A stretch of DNA of 34,764 nucleotides from Nevskia sp. (lineage in GTDB: Bacteria; Pseudomonadota; Gammaproteobacteria; Nevskiales; Nevskiaceae), in the NCBI GenBank assembly GCA_028291645.1, contig JAQGNU010000188.1, positions 1 to 34,764 on the forward strand. The letters are read 5' to 3'. Numbering within the stretch: position 1 is the stretch's first letter; each line of letters starts with the position of its first letter. A model generated the notes under the pieces. That model did no database searches, had not been told where the DNA came from, and saw nothing but the letters and a program-made list of their open reading frames with translations. Position numbers and translations under genes: made by a program. Positions 1 to 7,426 of the stretch are shown here, piece after piece.

Positions 1-122
1 CAAAAGCTATATCGATTTCTACAACCAGCAGCGTCTACACTCAGCACTCGGCTACCGATCTCCCATCGAGTTTGAAGCCCAATGCATCTAACCAATGGGT
101 GTCCACTTTTTCGTAGGAAGTC
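1..122 (+). mobile_element. Right end of a first IS3-family insertion sequence (partial)
   Basis: orfB tail followed by terminal repeat ggtgtccacttttt(cg)taggaa (98-119), matching the right end of the second IS (1697-1718). Confidence 0.8.
2..91 (+). CDS. IS3-family transposase OrfB, C-terminal end (truncated by window start)
   Basis: Frame 2 translates as KSYIDFYNQQRLHSALGYRSPIEFEAQCI*, the typical IS3-family OrfB C-terminus; similar but not identical to [29 protein letters not shown] at 1600-1690. Confidence 0.88.
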   Translation, partial: KSYIDFYNQQRLHSALGYRSPIEFEAQCI

Positions 123-158
123 TCCGGCTTCGCCGCCGCTTAACTTGAGCGTTGGGGC
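121..158 (+). other. attC site, right half (left half displaced by IS)
   Basis: ccggcttcgccgccgcttaacttgagcgttggggc: apical hairpin cggcttcgccg, L' ccgctta, R' gttggggc. Same layout as the intact attC sites downstream. Confidence 0.75.
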
Positions 159-166
159 TTACAATC

Positions 167-439
167 GTGACCTTCACGACCGCTGGTCTAATAATAGGAA
201 TCGTGCTTTGCACGGCAATTCGCTGGCTGTTCTTGCGAAAAGTCGCATGTTTAAATGGCCTAAGAGCTGTCTGGCTTCGGCATGTTGCATTGTTCTTTAT
301 TCAAGCCGCCTTCGGAGCCAGCATCGATGCCGTCTCGCATCAGAAACACGGGCTAGGCTTTCTCCTGCTCGCAGCAGCGTTCATTGAAACATTGGTCTTT
401 GCTTACTACGTCAAACAAAAAAGCCATGCTCAAATCTAG
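167..439 (+). CDS. Cassette-encoded small membrane protein, unknown function
   Basis: ORF fills the cassette between attC R' (151-158) and the next R'' (445-452); GTG start in frame; hydrophobic segments (TAGLIIGIVLCTAIRWLFL, GFLLLAAAFIETLVFAYYV). Confidence 0.5.
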   Translation: MTFTTAGLIIGIVLCTAIRWLFLRKVACLNGLRAVWLRHVALFFIQAAFGASIDAVSHQKHGLGFLLLAAAFIETLVFAYYVKQKSHAQI

Positions 440-527
440 CGCTAGCCCCAACAAGTCGCTCAAGCGGACATAGGCGGTTCCTCCGGTTTAGTGGACACCG
501 TGATCCAACCGATCAGGAGTGTTCCGA

Positions 528-884
528 ATGCCAAAGCCAGGACCTAGAACGACGTATCGATACAGCGATGAATTCAAGGCTACCGCCGTAAAGCTGAGTC
601 AGCTTCCGGGAGTGCTCGTCAACGATGTCGCCGTCTCTCTTGCCATTCACCCCAACATGCTTACGCTGTGGCGCAAGCGTGCGCGAGAGGGGTTGATCGT
701 GATCAAGGGTGTGCAGGTCGAGAAGGACATCGCAGCGGAGCTCAAGGAGCTGCGTCGCATCAAGAAGGAGTTCGAGCGTCTCAAGCTCGAACACGAAATC
801 CTAAAAAAAGCCATCGCGTTCACTTCCGCTCGAAAGGGGACGTCTTTGCCTTCATCGAGCACTGCCAAGAAACCTACCCCGTGA
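528..884 (+). CDS. IS3-family transposase OrfA (HTH)
   Basis: [45 protein letters not shown]...[18 protein letters not shown]: typical IS3 OrfA HTH plus leucine-zipper region. Confidence 0.88.
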   Translation: MPKPGPRTTYRYSDEFKATAVKLSQLPGVLVNDVAVSLAIHPNMLTLWRKRAREGLIVIKGVQVEKDIAAELKELRRIKKEFERLKLEHEILKKAIAFTSARKGTSLPSSSTAKKPTP

Positions 885-1690
885 GGACGCTCTGCCGCTT
901 GTACGGCGTGAGTGCGGCGGGTTACTACGCCTGGAAATCGCGTCCGGCCAGCGAACGAGCCGTCGATGATGCGACGTGGATCGAGAAGATCAAGGCGGTG
1001 CATCAGGCAAGCCGTCAGACCTATGGCAGCCCGCGGGTGCATGCCGCGTTGACGCGATCGGGTGAAACCCTGGGCCGACGCAAGGTCGAGCGCCTGATGC
1101 GCGAGCATGGGGTGCAAGCCTGCTCAACCAAGTTGTACCGCCGCAGTCCGGGTACCGGGCGGTTTTTTAACAGTGTCGAGAGCAAGGCACACAAGATCGA
1201 CGTGCAGGCACCCGATCAGGTTTGGGTCGGCGACATCACTTACCTGAAGGTGCGCGACCAGTGGCGCTATCTGGCGACCGTGATGGATCGCCATTCGCGC
1301 CGTCTGCTCGGCTGGGCCATCGGCACCGAGAAGTCGGCGACGCTGACCGCTCGGGCGCTGGCCAATGCGCTGCGTGTCCGCAAGCCGGCCGGCAGTCCAC
1401 TATTTCACAGTGACCGCGGCGTCGAGTTTATCGGCGACCGATTTAAAGACGGCTTGCTGCGCGCCGGCATCGAGCAGTCAGTGAACCGGCCAAGGCGCAT
1501 GACCGACAATGCCCATATGGAAGCTTGGAACAAGTCGATGAAATCCGACATGTACCACCGCCGGCGTTTCGAGACCGATCACGAACTGCGAAGCGCGGTC
1601 CGCGACTACATCGATTTCTACAACCATCGCCGGCTACACTCAGCCCTCAACTACCATTCACCCGTCGACTTCGAGCGCCAATGCGCCTAA
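800..1690 (+). CDS. IS3-family transposase OrfB (rve/DDE integrase), probably expressed by -1 frameshifting at aaaaaaag (803-810)
   Basis: [94 protein letters not shown]; lies in the -1 frame relative to orfA. Confidence 0.9.
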   Translation, partial: PKKSHRVHFRSKGDVFAFIEHCQETYPVRTLCRLYGVSAAGYYAWKSRPASERAVDDATWIEKIKAVHQASRQTYGSPRVHAALTRSGETLGRRKVERLMREHGVQACSTKLYRRSPGTGRFFNSVESKAHKIDVQAPDQVWVGDITYLKVRDQWRYLATVMDRHSRRLLGWAIGTEKSATLTARALANALRVRKPAGSPLFHSDRGVEFIGDRFKDGLLRAGIEQSVNRPRRMTDNAHMEAWNKSMKSDMYHRRRFETDHELRSAVRDYIDFYNHRRLHSALNYHSPVDFERQCA

Positions 1691-1770
1691 CCAATGGGTG
1701 TCCACTTCTTCGAAGGAACTCCCCGGGCTTCGCCCGCCGCTTAGCTAGTGCGTTGGGGCCCAGAAATACC

Positions 1771-2151
1771 GTGATTGTTCGCGCCTTCTACTATTTCGTG
1801 CTTTGCCTGCGCGTGATGACCCGAGCATCGCCGACCAATCCTCTGGGTCAGTTTCAATCGCAGATCGCCTTGCTATGGTGCGAAGGAAGTTTGGTCGCAT
1901 CAGCTACACCGTCTGCGCTGTTGTCTCGCAACGCAGTAGTCGTTGCTTCCGCGGTAGTGGTGCCCTGCTTGTTGCTAAATCAATACTTGCTCTCGCCTCA
2001 ACGCGGAGCGTGGCGCGAATGCCAGAAGTCATTTGCGCATTTCCCAAAGCCACAACGCACGCTATATCTTGTTTTGTCTGGCGTGCTCGTCTTGGTGTCG
2101 GTACTGGTTGTTCCAGTAACAGCCAAATGGATAAGGACAGGAAGCATTTAG
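1771..2151 (+). CDS. Cassette-encoded small membrane protein, unknown function
   Basis: In-frame GTG shortly after attC R'; hydrophobic segments RNAVVVASAVVVPCLLLNQYLL and LYLVLSGVLVLVSVLVVPVTAKW. An overlapping alternative ORF (1803-2225) lacks a good start. Confidence 0.42.
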   Translation: MIVRAFYYFVLCLRVMTRASPTNPLGQFQSQIALLWCEGSLVASATPSALLSRNAVVVASAVVVPCLLLNQYLLSPQRGAWRECQKSFAHFPKPQRTLYLVLSGVLVLVSVLVVPVTAKWIRTGSI

Positions 2152-2175
2152 TGCAGCGCGTCGAGGCAAATCTAA

Positions 2176-2239
2176 GCCCCAACAATGCGCTCAACTCGGA
2201 CGGCCGCTTCGCGGCCGCCGGTTAGCTACGGCGTTAGGC
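2176..2239 (+). other. attC recombination site
   Basis: R'' gccccaac (2176-2183) ... gctcaactcgg/ccggttagc stem with cggccgcttcgcggccg apical hairpin ... R' gttaggc (2233-2239). Confidence 0.8.
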
Positions 2240-2261
2240 GTCTCGTGAGATCATTGCGACG

Positions 2262-2777
2262 ATGAGTGCATTTACGAATGATCCCTCCGAATGGCAGCGG
2301 CTAGATTGGTCATTGCTACAGAATTCACCGATCGCTCTGTATCACTCGACGAGTGTCCTCGAGGAAGACATTGCGTGGTTCAAGAAGAACGGCTACGTTG
2401 TCCGCTCGTCGAGTCCAGAGCGCTGGGAGTCAGCAACAGCATTTCTGCTCGCTCTGGGAAAAACTCTAGGATTCCCGGAGCACTTCGGCAGAAACCTCGA
2501 CGCATTCAACGACTGCCTATCCGATCTAGATGTCCCACAAGACGGCGGCTTCGTATTGGTGTTGCGCGAGTTCGAACAAGTCGCCGCCTCGTTCCCAACA
2601 GAGGCGCACGCGATACTCGACATCTTGGCTTCAAACTCTCGACGCTTTTTGCTCACAGGTCAACGCCTCATCGCGCTGGTCCACTCGAACGATCCGGAGA
2701 TCCAGTTTCAATCGGTCGGCGCAACGCCGGTTCTATGGAATCCGCTTGAGTGGCCGGCCGCAAAGAGGGTGCCGTAG
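2262..2777 (+). CDS. Barstar-family (barnase-inhibitor-like) protein in gene cassette
   Basis: GKTLGFPEHFGRNLDAFNDCLSDLDVPQDGGFVLVLREFEQV matches the barstar signature (PEYYGxNLDALWDCL...L.W.qFE). Confidence 0.78.
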   Translation: MSAFTNDPSEWQRLDWSLLQNSPIALYHSTSVLEEDIAWFKKNGYVVRSSSPERWESATAFLLALGKTLGFPEHFGRNLDAFNDCLSDLDVPQDGGFVLVLREFEQVAASFPTEAHAILDILASNSRRFLLTGQRLIALVHSNDPEIQFQSVGATPVLWNPLEWPAAKRVP

Positions 2778-2787
2778 GCATGCCGAC

Positions 2788-2847
2788 GCCTAACCCTTCC
2801 TTCAAGCGGACCCGCCTACGGCGGTCCGCTTAAGTCAAACGTTAGGC
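2788..2847 (+). other. attC recombination site
   Basis: gcctaac cctt ccttcaagcggacc cgcctacggcg gtccgcttaagtcaaac gttaggc: R''/R' complementary, L stem tcaagcggac/gtccgctta. Confidence 0.9.
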
Positions 2848-2850
2848 CCG

Positions 2851-3207
2851 ATGAAAATACTTCGTTTTCTCGAATCTGTGCAGGTAGAAGGCCGTTTCAT
2901 TCGGCAGCATTCATCGCGCGATCAATATGGGCACATCTTTCTCATAGTTGAGCCCGCTGAATCGTCCGAGCTTTCGTTCTCGTGGGAGGTCCCTTCCGAC
3001 CAAGTCCCGGAGGAGTACTCGAGCGCTGTTCTCGCGGGCGTTAATGGGATGCTGGAAAAGTCTGGACTAGCTTGCCTCGCGACACGAGTCCGTGCAGTTG
3101 GTGGCTCCTACAACTCCACCGATTCCGCTCCCATGGCATATACAATTGCCGCAAGCTTTGCGTTCAAGGATGCAATAGAAAGAGCTGGCGCCGTCACACG
3201 CACCTAA
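2851..3207 (+). CDS. Stand-alone EF-G domain IV-like protein (118 aa) in gene cassette
   Basis: VEGRFIRQHSSRDQYGHIFLIVEP...VPEEYSSAVLAGVNGMLEKSGLACLATRVRAVGGSYNSTDSAPMAYTIAASFAFKDAIERAG aligns collinearly with EF-G domain IV ([24 protein letters not shown]...[64 protein letters not shown], recalled from E. coli). No GTPase domain. Confidence 0.8.
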   Translation: MKILRFLESVQVEGRFIRQHSSRDQYGHIFLIVEPAESSELSFSWEVPSDQVPEEYSSAVLAGVNGMLEKSGLACLATRVRAVGGSYNSTDSAPMAYTIAASFAFKDAIERAGAVTRT

Positions 3208-3271
3208 CTATTCATTCAAGGGGAACAAATAACGTTTCACGTTATTCGTCCCTTTAACTCAGGCGTTGGGC
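3202..3271 (+). other. attC recombination site
   Basis: acctaac tattcat tcaaggggaa caaataacgtttcacgttatt cgtcccttta actcaggc gttgggc; apical inverted repeat aataacg/cgttatt. Confidence 0.85.
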
Positions 3272-3274
3272 CAC

Positions 3275-3814
3275 ATGCGAGCATTAATTCTTGCTTCGAT
3301 CACGGCGGTGTGTATCCAGCCGTTCGTGTTCGTCTTCCAAACAGCCTTCTTGCTAGTCATAAGCCTAGCTGGTGGCGCAACAATGGCTTCCGGCGAACTG
3401 CACAACTTGTTGCAGGAACTGTTACCAGTAACTGTCTATGTGGTCGTAGTATCTACTGTCTTTGTACTTGTGTTGGGCCTGCCAATATTTTTGGTGTTGA
3501 AGCATCTCAACAAGCTGAGTTGGCGTTGGCTTATAGCATTCGGCTTTAGCGCTGCCGCAATTCCTCTCGCACTAGTTACCTTTCCGTTGTGGCCGAGTCC
3601 CGCAAACGTCTCGTCCGGCGCTAATTGGCACGGGCATTACGTGGACTTTGTAAAGAACGGTATTTATACAATCTACGGCTGGCTCAACTATGTTGAAAAC
3701 GTTCTGTGGTTCGGCGTGCATGGCGTCGTAGGATCTGCAGTGTTCTATTACGTATGGCTCAAAATCGTGAGGCCCAACCCGGCGCTCAAGCGGACCGCTA
3801 ACGCGGCCGCTTAG
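3275..3814 (+). CDS. Cassette-encoded multi-pass membrane protein, unknown function
   Basis: About four hydrophobic segments; ATG directly after R'; reading frame terminates inside the following attC (C-terminus NPALKRTANAAA). Confidence 0.65.
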   Translation: MRALILASITAVCIQPFVFVFQTAFLLVISLAGGATMASGELHNLLQELLPVTVYVVVVSTVFVLVLGLPIFLVLKHLNKLSWRWLIAFGFSAAAIPLALVTFPLWPSPANVSSGANWHGHYVDFVKNGIYTIYGWLNYVENVLWFGVHGVVGSAVFYYVWLKIVRPNPALKRTANAAA

Positions 3815-3828
3815 CTAGGGCGTTAGCC
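3772..3828 (+). other. attC recombination site (last recognised site of the array)
   Basis: gcccaac ccggcg ctcaagcgga ccgctaacgcgg ccgcttag ctagggc gttagcc. Confidence 0.85.
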
Positions 3829-3900
3829 GTGTACTGCCGCGTTCAGTGCGCTTAGGGCTCGGGTCGTCCGTCGCAGGCGTGATTCATTCTGTTATGGGCT

Positions 3901-5538
3901 CTAAGTAATGGAGAATCCCTCGTAACCCTTCGCAGCGATCTCGTCACATAGTTTCCGATAGGTCCCGAAGCCGCCGATGTATGGCAGGAATACGCGCGGC
4001 TTTCCCGGAATATTGGCGCCCATGTACCACGAGTCCGTTTGCGGGAACAGGGTTCCGTCCCCGAGCTCTTTGACATGCGCGCCCCAGGCGTCCTCGGCAT
4101 CCTTCGTCGGTTCGATCGTGGTGGCACCCTTGTTTCGCAGATGGGCAATGCAGTCGCTGATCCAGTCGACATGCTGCTCGATTGACGTCGGCATGTTGCC
4201 GAGTACCGATGGACTTCCTGGGCCCGTGATCATGAACATGTTGGGGAAACCGAGCGTGGAGACGCCGAGATAGGTGCGTGGTCCGGTCGACCACTTCTCG
4301 TCGAGACGTTGGCCGCCCCTGCCGCGAATGCCGATCCTGGTCAGCGGGCCGGTCAGGGCGTCGAAGCCGGTTGCGAAGACAATGGCGTCAAGCGGATAAG
4401 TCTTGTCGCGCGTGCGAATGCCGGAAGGCACGATCTCCTCGATCGAAGACTCGCGCAGATCGACCAGCTCGACATTTTCCCTGTTGAAGGTTTCGAAATA
4501 GTCCGTATCGAGCGGGAGCCGCTTGGTGCCGATGGGGTATCCGCGCGGTATCAGTTTGCGTGCGACTTCGGGGTCCTTGACGGTGCCGCGGATCTTCTCC
4601 CGCACGAACTCCGCCGCCGTCTCGTTCGCCTTCTCGTTGAAGAGCAGGTCACAATAACTTCCGAACATCCATTCGAATCCGCCTTTTTGCCAGTCGGCTT
4701 CGTAATGCTTGCGCCGCTCCTCGGGGTCTACCTCGAGTGCCGTGGTTGGCAACAAGTCATACGGCTGACCGATGGTCGCCCACCGGCAGGTCTCGCGGAT
4801 CTGCCTGATGTCGCGCTTGAGCTTGCGCATCTGCTCCGGCCCGATCGGTGCATTGCGTGCCGGGACGCTGAAATTCGGCGTCCGCTGAAAAACCGTCAGG
4901 TGTTTAGCCTGCTTGGCGATAATGGGAATGGACTGAATTCCGGATGACCCTGTGCCGACGACGCCGACCCGCTTGCCGGAGAAGTCGACTTTCTCGTGCG
5001 GCCACTGGCCGGTGTGATACCACTTCCCTTGAAACCGCTCCAGCCCCGGAATCTTCGGCACCTGGGCCGCTGAAAGACAACCGACGGCGGTGATCAGATA
5101 TTTCGTTCTCACCCGCTCGCCACCGTCCGTTTCAACGGTCCAGAAGCCGCTTGCCTCGTCGTAGCTCGCGCTGGTGACGCGCGTGTTGAAATCGAACGAG
5201 CGTTTGAGATCGAACCGGTCCGCGACGTGCTCCAGGTAGCGGAGGATTTCGGCCTGTTCGGGGAAGCGGCAGCTCCACTGCCAGTCCTGCTCCAACTCCG
5301 GGGAGAAGGTGTAGGAGTAGACCCAGCTCTCGGAATCGGAGCTGGCTCCCGGGTAGCGATTCCAGTACCAGGTGCCGCCGACTCCGCCGCCCTGTTCGAA
5401 CGCCCGATGCGACAGCCCCAGCTCCTTGAGCCGGTGGACCATGTAGAGGCCGGCGAAACCTGCACCGATCACGACGGCATCCACTTCATTGCTTCTGCTG
5501 CTGTTCATCTTTTGGCTGGCTGACATGGGCTCCTCCAC
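3901..5538 (-). CDS. Flavin-containing / Baeyer-Villiger-type monooxygenase
   Basis: VIGAGFAGLYMVHRLKELG (Rossmann), GGTWYWNRYPGASSDSES, FQGKWYHTGQWPHEKVDFSGKRVGVVGTGSSGIQ (BVMO fingerprint FxGxxxHTxxWP). Confidence 0.93.
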   Translation of the reverse strand: MEEPMSASQKMNSSRSNEVDAVVIGAGFAGLYMVHRLKELGLSHRAFEQGGGVGGTWYWNRYPGASSDSESWVYSYTFSPELEQDWQWSCRFPEQAEILRYLEHVADRFDLKRSFDFNTRVTSASYDEASGFWTVETDGGERVRTKYLITAVGCLSAAQVPKIPGLERFQGKWYHTGQWPHEKVDFSGKRVGVVGTGSSGIQSIPIIAKQAKHLTVFQRTPNFSVPARNAPIGPEQMRKLKRDIRQIRETCRWATIGQPYDLLPTTALEVDPEERRKHYEADWQKGGFEWMFGSYCDLLFNEKANETAAEFVREKIRGTVKDPEVARKLIPRGYPIGTKRLPLDTDYFETFNRENVELVDLRESSIEEIVPSGIRTRDKTYPLDAIVFATGFDALTGPLTRIGIRGRGGQRLDEKWSTGPRTYLGVSTLGFPNMFMITGPGSPSVLGNMPTSIEQHVDWISDCIAHLRNKGATTIEPTKDAEDAWGAHVKELGDGTLFPQTDSWYMGANIPGKPRVFLPYIGGFGTYRKLCDEIAAKGYEGFSIT

Positions 5539-5554
5539 GCGGTTTTGATTAATC

Positions 5555-5788
5555 TACCCGATGCAAGGCCACCGCCGTCGCACGATCCGCACGCTGCTCC
5601 AAACGCCCTACGGTACTCGCCCGGCCGCAGGCCGTCTGCAACGCGCCGTCGTGCCGCAGATGGTCGTGGTCGTTAACGTCCTCATAGCGCAGCGCCAGGC
5701 CAAACACGCGCTGCCAACAGCAGCGTCGCGAGACGATGATCGCAGCTGGCCTGCCGTCGCGGATCACCCAGCGCCCAGGCCATCGCCA

Positions 5789-5790
<2 letters not shown>
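5555..5790 (-). pseudogene. Decayed IS1380-like transposase fragment
   Basis: RQRVFGLALRYEDVNDHDHLRHDGALQTA and RLEQRADRATAVALHRV resemble IS1380-family transposase motifs (ALGYEDLNDHDxLRxD, RLExRADR); upstream part (DHRLATLL) lies in another frame and no ORF continues. Confidence 0.65.
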
Positions 5791-6580
<790 letters not shown>

Positions 6581-6821
6581 GCGTGCTCCATCGATTCAAG
6601 AACTCGAATTCGACAAGCTTATGCCGCCGGCACAGTTTTTTGCACTGCCGCATTCGGTCGGCGTAAGGCCGTGCATCGGCATGGATGAGCAAACGGGCTT
6701 GAGTCCTTGGCTACCTGGGCGCGACAATGTCGGCCTCAGGAGTGGCACCGGTCAAAACTTATAAACCTGAACTGCTGTGTGTGCGACAACGCATCCACGG
6801 CAAATACGGGGAGGTTCAAGG

Positions 6822-7274
6822 ATGAATGAATTGCTTAGAGCCTGTGCCTTGGTGGGCGCGATGCTGGCCTCGACCGCATTGCTCGCGGCGGGCGACGCGC
6901 CTCCAAAAGATTCGGTACGGGCCAATCAACTCGCCTTCATCCGCCAGCTCAGGCTGGCGGTCGAAGCCTGCACTGCCGGTTACGCCGACGACTCGGTCAC
7001 CAAGAGTTGGGAGGAACCGACCGGCTCGACCGAGTGGCGCGATCCCGACTGTGTTGCCAGCGAGAAGCGCGACCTGATTCCGAAAGCGAAGGTCTTTATC
7101 GAGTCGTTCCCCATTGCGGATGACCAGCAGCATGCGCGCGGTCTGTTCGCGCAATGGCGTGCCGCAATGGATGCGATCGGCGGCAAGCTCGGGCCGGGCG
7201 AGGTCGCCAGGTTCGAGACGCTGTCCGACGTGATGCTGATCGACATGGGAGCCACTACCGCCGGCGCGCCTTGA
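6822..7274 (+). CDS. Hypothetical secreted protein (signal peptide)
   Basis: MNELLRACALVGAMLASTALLAAGDAPP signal peptide; gaggttcaagg upstream of ATG. Confidence 0.65.
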   Translation: MNELLRACALVGAMLASTALLAAGDAPPKDSVRANQLAFIRQLRLAVEACTAGYADDSVTKSWEEPTGSTEWRDPDCVASEKRDLIPKAKVFIESFPIADDQQHARGLFAQWRAAMDAIGGKLGPGEVARFETLSDVMLIDMGATTAGAP

Positions 7275-7325
7275 GCACGCCGCGGTTGCTGCTTAAGGAA
7301 GGTCTGAAAAAGTCCGACAACAGCT

Positions 7326-7408
7326 GTCATGCCCGCGCAGGCGGGCATCCAGTTCATGCCGAATCAATGTGTTAACGAAAACTGGATTCCCGCCTGCGCG
7401 GGAATGAC
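7326..7408. repeat. REP/BIME-like inverted pair of palindromic repeats
   Basis: gtcatgcccgcgcaggcgggcatccagt (7326-7353) and actggattcccgcctgcgcgggaatgac (7381-7408), inverted; each has an internal palindrome (cccgc-gcag-gcggg). Confidence 0.85.
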
Positions 7409-7426
7409 GACTTAATCAGAGGTTCC

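Larger units (their letters stand above)
473..1722 (+). mobile_element. IS3-family insertion sequence (complete; exact ends uncertain by a few bp)
   Basis: Imperfect terminal inverted repeats: ggttcctccggtttagtggacacc (left) versus ggtgtccacttcttcgaaggaac (right); orfA/orfB with A7G slippery heptamer; DDE transposase. Confidence 0.85.
445..1759 (+). other. attC site split by an IS3-family insertion
   Basis: Left arm gccccaac-aagtcgct-caagcgg (445-467) and right arm ccgggcttcgcccg-ccgctta-gctagtgc-gttggggc (about 1723-1759); R'' gccccaac and R' gttggggc are perfectly complementary across the insertion. Confidence 0.8.

Noticed and set aside
82-387. 101-aa ORF starting inside the IS tail
   Set aside because: Crosses the IS end and attC half-site; its N-terminus is just translated IS end/attC sequence. 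The hydrophobic ORF in another frame fits the cassette better.
647-1117. 156-aa minus-strand ORF inside the IS
   Set aside because: Antisense to orfA/orfB of the IS3-family element; no recognisable domain.
3829-3900. Possible further degenerate attC after the last site
   Set aside because: A gttatgggc motif occurs at about 3890 but no matching R'' or L stem could be found.
7326-7408. Possible CRISPR or attC
   Set aside because: Only two units, inverted rather than direct, with no R''/R' boxes; best explained as a REP-like pair.
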